Source: Agrostemma githago (lineage: Eukaryota > Streptophyta > Magnoliopsida > Caryophyllales > Caryophyllaceae). From it: a stretch of DNA of 64,000 nucleotides. A program made the position numbers and the translations under genes. Under the pieces are notes generated by a model. The model ran no database searches. It was given only the letters and a program-made list of their open reading frames with translations, and had not been told where the DNA came from. Positions 47,478 to 62,149 of this stretch are shown piece after piece. How positions within the stretch are numbered: position 1 is the stretch's first letter; each line of letters begins with the position of its first letter. Where the stretch lies: NCBI GenBank assembly GCA_958450325.1, contig OY288261.1, positions 13,753,277 through 13,817,276 on the forward strand, in the 5' to 3' direction.

Positions 47478-49640
47478 GAGTTTAAATTGTTATTTCTTCT
47501 CTTTCCTCTAATTCTTTCTGCATCTTTTTTCTCGCCTCTCCTCCTTCTCCCCCTAACTCTATTCTTTTCACCTCTTCCGGGTCAATAATCTTAATTAAGA
47601 AAATTCAAAATAAATCCATTTAAATTTAAAAAAGCCGAATTCAATCAAATAAAATTCCTCCAAACATTCAATCAACTACGTTACACTACAATCGATTAAA
47701 TTTCGCGCAGACGGTGGCACACGGTGGTGACGGAGGTGGAGGAGTGGTGTTCTTCGTGGTGTACACGTGTAGAGATGGAGCATGAGAAGCCGGCGGTGAG
47801 GAGGGCGGTGGAATCGGGGTTCGTCGAATCCTTCGTCTAATCCATCGTCTTTGTTGATTCCCTCAGATCATCACTATTCCTCGCCATTAACTACCACATG
47901 CACTATTTTTTTTTGGTTTTGTTTGTTTTCTGGAATTTATAATTAACAAAAGGCTAAAGCTTGGCTTTCATTTTCAAGCAACATGTAAAAATAAATGGGT
48001 AAGAAATTAGGTAGAAATTAAATGAAGTTTAACTGGAGTTAAATTTCCTTGATTTATGGAGTAGATTTTAATTTGTATTGAGACTTGACAGGGTAGAGGA
48101 CCAGGATTCGGAAGAGACGACGGAATTCATAGATAATCAAGTATTTCACTTTTACAATTCTGGACTTCAATCTCAAAATGTGCTTCATACGTAGGTTTTC
48201 CCCTAGATCTTTTCTTCCTTTTGTGCAAATTACTTACTGAATTATGCTGATTCTGATCTCATTTTACTGCGGTTGTTGTCACAATGTTCTCTCAATGTAT
48301 GAACAATTTCAACCCTTCCCCTCTTAATTTTTTAGTTTTTTATTTTATTAAAATTCAATCTTTATTGTTTTTTTTGTTTGAATTTGAGATGGGATTTTAG
48401 TTTAGTTCACATTTGATGTAGTTCAGTTCGATTTAATTCACTGTATCTTTACGGAAAACCTCAGTCAGTTGTTCCTGCAACAAGAAAGATTAAACTACTA
48501 AGACTACCTGCAAACGAAAACAAACGAAAATTCAGTAATAATTCTTTTAATTTAGATAAAAAAAACAACAAAAAATTAGTAAAAAAAAGATAGGATTTTT
48601 GAAAATTGGTGAGTTTTACGTGAATTTGGTGGCTTTAGATTATGAATGTGAATGCAATGTTGATGGGTAAGTAAAATAGTGTGAATTTTGGGTTTTGGGA
48701 TGAAATTGCAGTGGATTAGTGACAATATTCTCATTTTTTTTAGTAATTTAATAAAATTTGATAAAAGTTGCAGTTTAAAGCTACGCTTCTAAGTTTTTGG
48801 TTGCTTAACAGATACTCCGTATGATTTTCTCCTTGAAGGGCGTGTCTATTTGTATTTCTCAAAATGGCGATTTTACAGTGGGTGAGCCATCACCCTCATT
48901 ATTTCAGAAGAGTAGTTTTTAAAATATTTTTTTTAAAAAAATAAAAAATTTCAAACGCACCAACCAAAGTGGCAGAGAATGAAAGGTCTGAGAAGTGAAA
49001 ACAAAACTTTTATCTTCAAAGAATCAAACATGGTTTCTACCAATTAGCCTTTACCCTCTTCAAGATCTTAATCAGTTTTTTAATAAATACATATAGACAA
49101 GCATATCAACTCCATGTATGTCAGTTTGCTTTATCAATTTTTTATTTATTTAAAGGATAAGAATATAAGATTCCTAATTATTTGCATATTTATTGAAGAA
49201 TTTTAATGTTTAGTTGAACTTTGGGTTATTTTAACTTGGTTATTCGAAGTTTTTGAAGATGAATTGATGTTGAGAACTGACAATGAAAATGTATACTTAT
49301 TGCTTTTTTGGTTTTTGACATGTTTAGAGATCTAGATAAGTGAAATTGAAAATCTTATTATAATTGAAATTGAGAAATTGTGAATTGTGGATGTGAATTT
49401 GAGAAAGAAAATTGAGAATTGTGGGAATGTGGGGTTTTGCATTTGTATATGGTTTTAACTCTTAGTTACAATAGGATTTGGTCTCAATTCAATACGAATG
49501 TAACTGATTTTACTAAACTGAATTAATTAAACTGTACCATTTAAACTAAACTAAACCGATTTGAACTAAATTAATTTGAGCTGAACTAAACTGAATTGCA
49601 CTGAGGTGAGACAAAATGAACTTGTTAGGATAGAATATAA
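47478..49640. other. Unassigned AT-rich DNA right of the array
   Basis: No gene recognised. A GC-richer patch at about 47700-47840 has GGTGG-type repeats but only a 21-codon frame (MEHEKPAVRRAV). At about 49495-49600 there are short AACTAAACTGAA-type repeats. Confidence 0.45.
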
Positions 49641-52156
<2,516 letters not shown>

Positions 52157-52185
52157 CCGCGCAATTTGCGCGGGTTAAAAACTAG
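52157..52185 (+). other. Helitron 3' terminus 3 (hairpin plus CTAG)
   Basis: Stem CCGCGCA/TGCGCGG with a 3-nt loop, 8-nt spacer, CTAG at 52182-52185, next base T. 5' end not found; the element would extend left into 47478-52156. Confidence 0.72.
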
Positions 52186-52299
52186 TTATTCTTTCAATGT
52201 GAGACAAATCACCTACTAAAAAACACAACATTATATTTTCAATGCGAGACAAATCATCTACTAAAAAACACAACATCTTTCAATGACATTATTCTCTCG

Positions 52300-52490
52300 A
52301 TGTAAAATAATTTTTACTTTAATTTTATAGTCTTAAAAAGTCTTTATTTTTTTTGTTGAGATCTAAGGACAAATGATTACTTTCAATTATATAATGAAAT
52401 TTCATCGCCCTATTATATAATTTTTATTACTCTTATTTATAATATAGAACATACTCAAGTCATCATAATTTATCGATGTTTGATAATTTT
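52300..52490 (+). repeat. Left remnant of an AT-rich tandem repeat
   Basis: Contains the words ATAGTCTTAAAAAGTC, AATGATTACTTT and TCTTATTTATAATATAGAA that recur many times at 62150-63480. The array was split here by the LINE insertion. Confidence 0.72.
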
Positions 52491-53188
52491 ACTCAAGTCA
52501 CACGCCTATTTCGCTGGGGTAGATGAAGGTAAGAAAGCTGCTATTCTTCAATTTTCGGGCTGTGTTGAAGGTACGTTACCCTTTCGTTACTTGGGTCTCC
52601 CGATCCAGTGTACTCGTATTGGAAAACTTGATTGTGAGTGTTTGATTGCGCGAATCATCTCGAGAACCTCGAGTATTGGCGCGCGAAAGTTATCTTATGC
52701 AGGGAGACTGACCTTGGTGCAGTCTGTGCTGTCTCAGCTGCACAATTACTGGGCAATGGTGTTTATTATCCCGTCTTATGTTATGACCCGAATTATTTCT
52801 TTATGTCGCAATTTCTTATGGAATGGCGGGGTGGAAGGTAATAATCGAGCTCTGGTGAGTTGGGAGAAGATTTGCTGCCCTAAATTGGAAGGAGGATTAG
52901 GACTTCGAGACATGACTATTTGGAATCAGGCTGCGGTGGCTAAGTTAGCGTCTTGGATTTTTGATCAACGGGATCGTCTATGGGTTAGGTGGGTTAATTC
53001 CGTCTACCTCAAAGGGCGTGACTGACGAGATTACCAGCCTAACACGGATGTCAGCTGGGCTTGGCGAAAGATATGTCAGGCTAAGGACAAAATTAAACAT
53101 ATGTTTGTGAATGATCTCTGGCATGGTTCACTATCCTGTTATATGATCTCGGAGGGTTATGAGGGTATTCGGGCTCACAAACCGAATG
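52491..53188 (+). pseudogene. LINE ORF2, part 1: end of reverse transcriptase domain
   Basis: The frame reads KSHAYFAGVDEGKKAAIL, PFRYLGLPIQ, RKLSYAGRLTLVQSVLS and FLWNGG, the C-terminal RT and thumb region of plant L1-type LINEs. An in-frame TGA at 53023-53025 is followed in the same frame by RDYQPNTDVSWAWRKICQAK up to 53188, where the LARD is inserted. The 5' part of ORF2 (endonuclease and RT palm) is missing, as usual for 5'-truncated LINEs. Exact 5' boundary uncertain by a few bases. Confidence 0.88.
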
Positions 53189-55238
53189 TGTAACACCCCC
53201 ATATACCCAAGAGCCTTATCAAGGCATTCCCGAATAATCAAAGGTGTTACCATCTCAGTTTCCCGAGGTAGTAGCTCATTACAATACAACATGGAATGCC
53301 AAACCGACCATTTGATTTACAGATAACAACTCATTAACTATTACAATTCTAGTTACACAGCGGAAGCTATACAATCTATATAAACAGGAATGTCTACGCA
53401 TTAACCCGTACTACGACCAGAATCATTATCGCGTGCACCCCAATCCCGTACAAGCATCCCCGCATCCAAACACAACACAATATACATAACCTGCATTATA
53501 GACTGCTCCCCAGTTGATCGAAAATATCAATTGGATCATCACAGACCCCCAATAAAATAGGGTGACAATATAGATAGAGAATACGATTAGAACATGCTAA
53601 CATTATAACTTAGATACATAATATAAAACATTTAGTCTCAACTGTTTCAGTACCATCATCGGTACCAATCAATAATATCATCTCCACATTCTCGGCACCA
53701 TCACGGTACCAATCAATAATCTCACCCCCAACATTCAGTACCATCACGGTACCATATCAATAATCTCATCTCAACTCTTCTGGCAGACCCTTTCATTCCG
53801 AGTGTGCACACCCCCCGCAGGTTCAACAACCCGCGAGGAGAAATCAGAGAGGGGACCGTGATCAGAGGCCCCGGTTAGGTCTACAGCTAGCCTCACCAAC
53901 TCCAATATATATCAATATTCATCAATCATTCCCCCATCATTATTCAACATCATTCTCATTAGCACGATATCACACCGTACTCGTAACTCATACATGCATC
54001 ATAATATTAATATTAATATTAACGTATTCTAAGTAAGGAAATCCTTACCTAATTAGCAGGTCACCACCGGATCGATAGTACAGATCACCACTGAACTCTA
54101 TGAAATCCGATCCTAATAAAATATTATACACTTAAATTAATAACGGTCCTACATATTTAATTATAAAATGAGGTTGAACCCGACTTAGTCATAATATATT
54201 ACCATATACTTAAATTAACTTATAATTATATGACCGATACTATGGTTATTGGTTAATAAACTTGCTCTAAGTAAATTACGTTGCTATTATTATTATATCA
54301 AATGCAACACTCCCACAACAACAATTATTATTAATATTACACTTACACTAACAACAATGGTATTAACAATACCATGATACACTACGTATCAGCAACTCTA
54401 CCATGGCAATGAGTATCAACCATTCAACCACTGTACAATGGCACGAAAGACTGCCCCCCTAATTACAAGGCACTCTACCATGCATACAAATATGAGACCC
54501 AACGATACTACAATACCTTATACCTTAAATACTCGGTTTAGTAGTAAAACAATGGAGGCAACCCACAGACAACTACCATGAGTCCAAGACGAGCAAATGA
54601 CCGACACCCGCAACAAACAACGACAACGACAGCCATAATTCGACCAGAACAACAACGACATTCCTGAGAGCGATATATATATATATATCGACGTAATTAT
54701 TCATAATTCCTACTACATAAACATAAGAAACTGGTTTAGCATACCTAGGTGGCGCGTATGGTCGAGTTCTAGCCTACCAGTGATCCGATCCGACTCCTAG
54801 GGTTCCCTTTTCTTCTCTTTGACTTGAGCGGCCGCGTGTGAGGTTCAGTTTTTTTTAGCGTGTTGTGAGTTTATACATAATGTGGTGTGGTGGCTGCTAG
54901 GGTACTTATAAGGAGCACGTGGGTTTAGAGTATGTAGTCACACGCATCAGTACTTATATGGGCTCAGTCCATTTATTTACTCGGGTTGTTTAAACGGTTT
55001 ATTACATATTACTCAGGTTTGACTTAGTATAAAATAATGACTCGGTTTAACTTATTATAAAGTACTGACTCGGTTTGACCCACTATAAAATGCGGGTATT
55101 ACAATCTACCCTTCTTATAAGGAACTTCGTCCCGAAGTTCACCGCCTGCTACGGATAAAATAACTATACCCACTTGACCGACCAACTAATTGCCAACTGA
55201 CATATAACGTAATGTGGGTAAGCAGGGTAGGTATTACA
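53189..55238 (-). repeat. 3' LTR of the LARD (2050 bp)
   Basis: On the plus strand it starts TGTAACACCCCCATATACCC and ends AGGTATTACA. Contains repeats of ACCATCACGGTACCAATCAA-type words (53650-53760), a short (AT)n tract (about 54675) and a palindrome at 55122-55140. Confidence 0.93.
55122..55140. repeat. Palindrome GAACTTCG-TCC-CGAAGTTC in the 3' LTR
   Basis: An 8-bp perfect stem with a 3-nt loop, 19 bp long. Repeated at 61465-61483 in the other LTR and, with small changes, at 55258-55274 and 55576-55592 in the internal region next to the LTR. Confidence 0.8.
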
Positions 55239-55260
55239 GTCTACCCACCTTTCAAGAAAC
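55239..55260 (-). other. Polypurine tract region of the LARD
   Basis: On the minus strand GAAAGGTGGGTAGAC directly precedes the 3' LTR start TGTAATACC. Purine-rich with a few pyrimidines. Confidence 0.6.
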
Positions 55261-58200
55261 TTCGCCCCGAAGTTCGCTCCCTTCACCCCGTTTTACCAAC
55301 ATCTCAAATACTATAATACTACGTTCCACCATTCACAAAACTGTCTCCCAACATAAAGCCACAACTACATTAGTGTGACTACAACAAGACGAATGAAGAT
55401 GACAACGACAATGACAACAACAACAAAACAACGACACCTCTAATAGAAGGCGGGCATTATATGACTAACAACAACTATTCTAACATATTATGTGGTGACT
55501 GGCACGATCATTAAGCACACATATGATAGGTAAGAACGGGAAAACGGGGTATGATATCCTACCCTCCATATAAGGAACTTCGTCCCGAAGTTTGTTTATC
55601 ACAGTCTCAATCTATCCAACACATCTAGTATATTACGTCAGTGTTTTGACGCTAACGAGTTCGCTTTCGATCTTATGATCATATAACATGCTATTTAATT
55701 ATCATAGGACACCACTACAAACTTTTCAAACGAATATATTTGTAAGCCTTGAGCATGGGTGAGTAAGTTGGTAGTATTCATAATCAATTCACGTGTTCCA
55801 TCACAACGATTCTCAATACATTCCTCACACGCATAACAACTCTTGAATATTTTAAGACCTCTATTATTTTGACATATGACTAACACAATAATTCGTTCTT
55901 ATTTCATCTAGATTTCCAACTTACTCACCCATCAACTGATCGAGAGGGGTTCTATCCCCGTATTCATCCACCTTTCACAACAGAAATCATGCATCATTAC
56001 TTAGACGGTTCTCATGATTCAACATAAGTACCAATAGATTACTTGTATACTCATTCTCATATATCATAATTCACATAATTTATGAAAATAGACCACTTAT
56101 TAGTATCACAGTGTTTAACCTCATTATACTTGTCATGACTCATTTCACATGCTGGCAGACAACAGCTGATGCACTTGTAACGTAACGACTTGTGGGAACC
56201 AGCCTCCCAAGACATACTTACATGCATGGACACCATTACTGTCACCCAAGTAAGACGATTATTCCATACAAAGGCAGTTTGATTAACACTCGACCAGGTG
56301 CCTAGTGACATGTCACTTCACTTGCATGGACTCGTGATCGTGATGTTAGTACCTCATACTATAACCCGACTTGTTGTCCTCAAACATAAGTGATGACACA
56401 ACGTATTAACAGATAAACCTTGGACCCCTAACTATTTCAATTGATGCCATCCCCGGACTTAAAACTTGGTGACACAGAGTTCAATTCACATAATATAGTT
56501 AGTCTTGCTGGATTTTGTAGTTCAGAGTATTCAGACATGAAAGCACGTATGTCTCCTTTCAGTTTTGTTACTACTGCTTCATCATGTATTTCTTTGACCC
56601 TACTCTGTTCATTAATCAAGATTCTTGTACCATCACCATATCTGTTATCATTTCCTTACGCTTATTTATACAACTTGACTCGTTAACTACCATTATTACG
56701 AATTTCTTACAAGTAACTTAAACGACACCATATCCTCACGACGCCTCTTTACTATGTCGAACCACTCGTTTCGATCATTAAGACACGTACTCCCAATCTA
56801 CATGTGATGATAATGCGTTGACACAGTTGCATCTTTAACGGGTTCAGACTCACGTGTATACATAGTTGAGAGGAATCATTTAGGCAAGTAATAGTAAGAC
56901 AATTGAACACTTTTAGATGACCACATGAATAATTTCAAAACTTAAGACAAATGACAAATGACATATGCTTATCCCGATTGCAATAATTAATCAAGTAGTT
57001 CATTATGTCTTAGATTGACATAAGTTTTACATTTAGACACTAGCATATGACTTAGGACTAACACTCATCCCATAGACATCATTCATCTCAGCATATGTTA
57101 CTCATTGACTGATAATTAAGACAAAACGCATCACAGGTATACAGGAGCAATTAAGAATAACATTTGACTGGTTTACAAAACATGTCTAATTTACGTCTAT
57201 TACGACCAAATCTGAGAGATGACGTTTTGTTTATTACATAGATGCAACCAACATACTCGGTTCGTAGTTTAACGACTCGACTTTTTCCGAATTCTCATGG
57301 AGATTACCACATGTATTGGATACGTGTGTTAATGTTCTTTATCACATAAGCGACTCATGACCATGGCAGATTGGTCAGACAACAACACATTTGATCCATA
57401 AGATTCACGTAAGGCAATTATGCAACATGAACAAGTATGACCTCTCATAGCCCTAATTTATTTTGAAATCATCATTAATATATAAGTCTAACTCAATTGC
57501 ATTATACGATAAGGTAGACATTATCAAATTAGTGCATTCACTTGAACAAGACGAAACAATGAGCATTCAATGGACTTATACACGTTTTCAGAACATTGCC
57601 GTCATGATAGAACAATCGTAATTAAATCATTATAACTCAAAACAATGTGAAACTAGTGGTCTTAGACTCTCAAGATAGTCCTGTACAACTTTCCAGTTAA
57701 AACCATTTTCAAATTCCAAACATAACAATGATTTGCAGAATCATTTTCCTGAATTGACAAATTTTTACTTTGAAAAAGTTTCGATTGATAAAACGAATTA
57801 TTTCAAATCACATTTTCGAGCAAACCAAGTTCCAACATTATCCAACCTCATCAAGGTGATCTCGGTAAAAAGTCTCAATGATAATTCATTCTCCAAGTAG
57901 GGTGTGTAATGGAAACATGATCACTAGCAAATAGGTTGAAGTACTTGGGTTTAAATACCGAAATTTTACAGTGACGAACTAGACTAAAAATAAATGTGAG
58001 TCTCTTTTCAAACTTTTGTGGAAGAGACATTGTAAACAGGTGAAACAATTCAGTAACACATTATTCCTGTTAACGAAGGTGTTTTAAGCTGTTCTGACAT
58101 TATCTCGACATAGTTAGCACTCATGTTTGTTTAGGCCATCAAAACAGAATTCAGTAAACACATTATTCAGGTTAGATGAAGTGCTGCAAATGTGTATGTC

Positions 58201-59517
58201 ATTAACTCAACGCAGGTTCTTATAAATACTCATTTAAACAATTATGAATAGAAATCAACAACAAGGTATAGCCTGACACCTATGACATTGATAGGTAAGC
58301 ATATAAACTCGGAACGATACACAAATATCCAAGTATCTTTGACAGAATTTACATTAATGAATACGACACCACAGATATATCATTTTAATAATACGTTATA
58401 CTCAAATTCAAGTAATAAATAGATTTCAATTTCACACTTTATCTTGTCAATGTATTAATCAAGGTGATCGAAATAGAAACGACGCATTCATATATACATT
58501 GTTGCTCCCTATAATACAAACAGTTCGACATAATTCCAGGTACCTTACAAGAATCGATTAATAGATAAGTTCATTTACGCCATTACGAGAGAAGGATGAG
58601 GACCAATAAAGACACCACTTGGATCGATATAAAGCAAGTAAATCACATTAACTCGAAATGGGTCTCATGTATTCTTACATTGTTCGACTATTAAGCTCAT
58701 TAACTCGTACTTTATTCGCAATATGACACACTTCATGGACACATTACGAACCATGATACTTCTAACTATACATCCTCATTAAGAAACGCAAAGGAAGTTA
58801 AGACATTATATCGACAAGGAAACACATAATAATCTTCCAAACGGAGCACAAGTATATATCCAGGTACTTTGAATAACATGCACAATACGGTACACTTAAA
58901 CTACATAAAGTTATCGACCCTCTAAAGATATTGCGATACATGTACCATTACCAGAGAACAATCCCTTTCCAGTAATGTGAACGACTCTCTTATATTACTT
59001 CAACAAGACAGACACAGGTTACCACCAAATCCACTAATTAAAACTCGTTTATCGCTTACGACACTACTACGTACCAACACCTCACCGTTATATATAATGT
59101 TACTACCAACTCTGACTATGAACTTACTCCAACCTAGGTTGATTGACTCTTACCTCAACCTTACATGTTGTAACATATTCCTTATATGACCTCGTACTAA
59201 TTACTATAACATGCTAATACCGTAAGTACGTACTAGTCACATCTCAGCTTATACAGTTCGATCACTACATCACATACGTCAAACAACCCAACCAGTTATC
59301 ACAGGCAGTCATCACAAAACATCCATTGCATCACAACGTATCCCTTCCTAATATATACCCATCTCATTCTCACACGTGGTTACCGGGTCAAGACCAGGAG
59401 GGCCAGAGTTGGTATAAGGACGTCTCCTCAACCGAGTTTTAGAGGGGCTCCTGATGGTTCATCACCGGGGTTCTTTTTATTTTCCTAGGTTCATTTATTC
59501 AGGCTCCAGAATCGATC

Positions 59518-59529
59518 GCTCTGATACCA
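59518..59529 (-). other. Primer-binding site of the LARD (initiator tRNA-Met type)
   Basis: Minus-strand TGGTATCAGAGC starts 3 nt after the 5' LTR end. This is the complement of the 3' end of plant initiator tRNA-Met, the commonest plant LTR-retrotransposon primer. It fixes the orientation. Confidence 0.92.
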
Positions 59530-59532
59530 CTT

Positions 59533-61581
59533 TGTAACACCCCCATTTACCCAAGAGCCTTATCAAGGCATTCCCGAATAAATAAAGGTGTTACCATCTC
59601 AGTTTCCCGAGGTAGTAGCTCATTACAATACAACATGGAATGCCAAACCGACCATTTGATTTACAGATAACAACTCATTAACTATTACAATTCTAGTTAC
59701 ACAGCGGAAGCTATACAATCTATATAAACAGGAATGTCTACGCATTAACCCGTACTACGACCAGGATCATTATCGCGTGCACCACAATCCCGTACAAGCA
59801 TCTCCGCATCCAAACAGAACACAATATACATAACCTGCATTATAGACTGCTCCCCAGTTGATCGAAAATATCAATTGGATCATCACAGGCCCCCAATAAA
59901 ATAGGGTGACAATATAGATAGAGAATACGGTTAGAACATGCTAACATTATAACTTAGATACATAATATAAAACATTTAGTCTCAACTGTTTCAGTACCAT
60001 CATCGGTACCAATCAATAATATCATCTCCACATTCTCGGCACCATCACGGTACCAATCAATAATCTCACCCCCAACATTCAGTACCATCACGGTACCATA
60101 TCAATAATCTCATCTCAACTCTTCTGGCAGGCCCTTTCATTCCGATTGTGCACACCCCCCGTAGGTTCAACAACCCGCGAGGAGAAATCAGGGAGGGGAC
60201 CGTGATCAGAGGCCCCGGCTAGGTCTACAGCTAGCCTCACCAACTCCAATATATATCAATATTCATCAATCATTCCCCCATCATTATTTAACATCATTCT
60301 CATTAGCACGATATCACACCGTACTCGTAACTCATACATGCATCATAATATTAATATTAATATTAACGTATTCTAAGTAAGGAAATCCTTACCTAATTAG
60401 CAGGTCACCACCGGATCGATAGTACAGATCACCACTGAACTCTATGAAATCCGATCCTAATAAAATATTATACACTTAAATTAATAACGATCCTACATAT
60501 TTAATTATAAAATGAGGTTGGACCCGACTTAGTCATAATATATTACCATATACTTAAATTAACTTATAATTATATGACCGATACTATGGTTATTGGTTAA
60601 TAAACTTGCTCTAAGTAAGCTACGTTATTATTATTATTATTATATCAAATGCTACACTCCCACAACAACAATTATTATTAATATTACACTTACACTAACA
60701 ACAATAGTATTAACAATACCATGATATACTACGTATCAGCAACTCTACCATGGCAATGAGTATCAACCATTCAACCACTGTACAATGGCACAAAAGACTC
60801 CCCCCTAATTACAAGGCACTCTACCATGCATACAAATATGAGACCCAACGATACTACACTACCTTATACCTTAAATACTCGGTTTAGTAGTACAACAATG
60901 GAGGCAACCCTAAGACAACTACCACGAGTCCAAGACGAGCAAATGACCGACACCCGCAACAAACAACGACAACGACAGCCATAATTCGACCAGAACAACA
61001 ACGACATTCCTGACAGCGATATATATATATCGACCTAATTATTCATAATTCCTACTACATAAACATAATAAAGTGGTTTAGCATACCTAGGTGGCGCGTA
61101 TGGTCGAGTTCTAGCCTACCAGTGATCCGATCCGACTCCTAGGGTTCCCTTTTCTTCTCTTTGACTTGAGCGGCCGCGTGTGAGGTTCAGTTTTTTTTTA
61201 GCGTGTTGAGAGTTTATACATAATGTGGTGTGGTGGCTGCTAGGGTACTTATAAGGAGCACGTGGGTTTAGAGTATGTAGTCACACGCATCAGTACTTAT
61301 ATGGGCTCAGTCCATTTATTTACTCGGGTTGTTTAAACGGTTTATTACATATTACTCAGGTTTGACTTAGTATAAAATAATGACTCGGTTTAACTTATTA
61401 TAAAGTACTGACTCGGTTTGACCCACTATAAAATGCGGGTATTACAATCTACCCTTCTTATAAGGAACTTCGTCCCGAAGTTCACCGCCTGCTACGGATA
61501 AAATAACTATACCCACTTGACCGACCAACTAATTGCCAACTGACATATAACGTAATGTGGGTAAGCAGGGCAGGTATTACA
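59533..61581 (-). repeat. 5' LTR of the LARD (2049 bp)
   Basis: Matches 53189-55238 throughout with scattered substitutions (for example CATTTACCC for CATATACCC) and few indels. Ends abut the PBS on the left and GAATG on the right. Confidence 0.93.
61465..61483. repeat. Palindrome in the 5' LTR
   Basis: Same GAACTTCG-TCC-CGAAGTTC palindrome as at 55122-55140. Confidence 0.8.
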
Positions 61582-62149
61582 GAATGTGCCTTGGGCCCGT
61601 CTCGTCTGGAGTGGTTGGAGTATCCCTAAAGATAGCTTCATATCGTGGCTTGTGTTTAGGCGAGCTTTAAACACTAGGATTAATCTGGTTCGATTTGGAG
61701 TTGCGGATTCTGACCGTTGTTTTTTATGTGAGGCCCATGAAGAAAGTTTGGAGCATCTATTCTTTGATTGTGAGTGGAGTTCCAAGATTGTTAAGAGCTT
61801 ACGCGAGTGGACGAAGAAGCACATCCCTAGCACTGGTGCGCTGCTTTGGGCTTGCAAGGTGCGAGGATCTAAGTTGCAATGCAACATCATCCGAGCACTT
61901 TTCAATGCCATGATTTATCATGTTTGGAGGCAATGGAACTTGTGTAGAATTGAAGGAGCAGTGCAGTGTCCCCAACAAGTAGTTAAGATGATTAAATTGG
62001 ATGTTCGGAATAGAATTAAGGCCATGATTAAATACCCTTTACGGATTAGAGATGCGAGATGGCTGCATAATTTGATGTAGCCATTCATTTGTACATTGAT
62101 CATCATTTTTTAATACATACTTACCCTTCACCAAAAAAAAAAAAAAAAA
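61582..62149 (+). pseudogene. LINE ORF2, part 2: zf-RVT region, stop and poly(A) tail
   Basis: Continues the frame of part 1 across the LARD: after the split codon it reads VPWARLVWSGWSIPKDSFIS, then the zinc-binding region with CFLCEAHEESLEHLFFDC (zf-RVT, C-x2-C...H-x4-C type), and ends at TAG 62078-62080. A 52-nt 3' UTR leads to 17 A residues at 62133-62149. Together with 52491-53188 it is a 5'-truncated LINE of about 1.27 kb with one in-frame stop. No clear target duplication could be fixed. Confidence 0.9.

Larger units (their letters stand above)
55239..59532 (-). mobile_element. Non-coding internal region of the LARD
   Basis: 4294 bp with no coding domain in any frame. Near the PPT end it repeats the LTR-junction module (palindrome with TACCC context) at 55258 and 55576. 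The rest is AT-rich without recognisable features. ORFs of 60-84 codons (for example 56311-56057) are not supported. Confidence 0.8.
53189..61581 (-). mobile_element. LARD-like non-autonomous LTR retrotransposon, 8393 bp
   Basis: Two nearly identical LTRs (59533-61581 as 5' LTR, 53189-55238 as 3' LTR on the minus strand) enclose 4294 bp. The 5-bp duplication GAATG flanks it (53184-53188 and 61582-61586). A PBS next to the right LTR shows that it reads on the minus strand. The internal region has no open frame above 84 codons and no recognisable domain, which fits a large retrotransposon derivative. The LTRs differ at few positions, so insertion was fairly recent. It splits a LINE codon; rejoining across one GAATG keeps the LINE frame. 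Confidence 0.92.

Noticed and set aside
47700..47845. GGTGG-rich patch with a short ATG frame
   Set aside because: Only 21 codons; no splice context or homologous protein recognised.
61507..61911. 134-codon minus-strand ORF over the LINE
   Set aside because: It is the reverse shadow of the LINE zf-RVT frame and crosses the LARD boundary.
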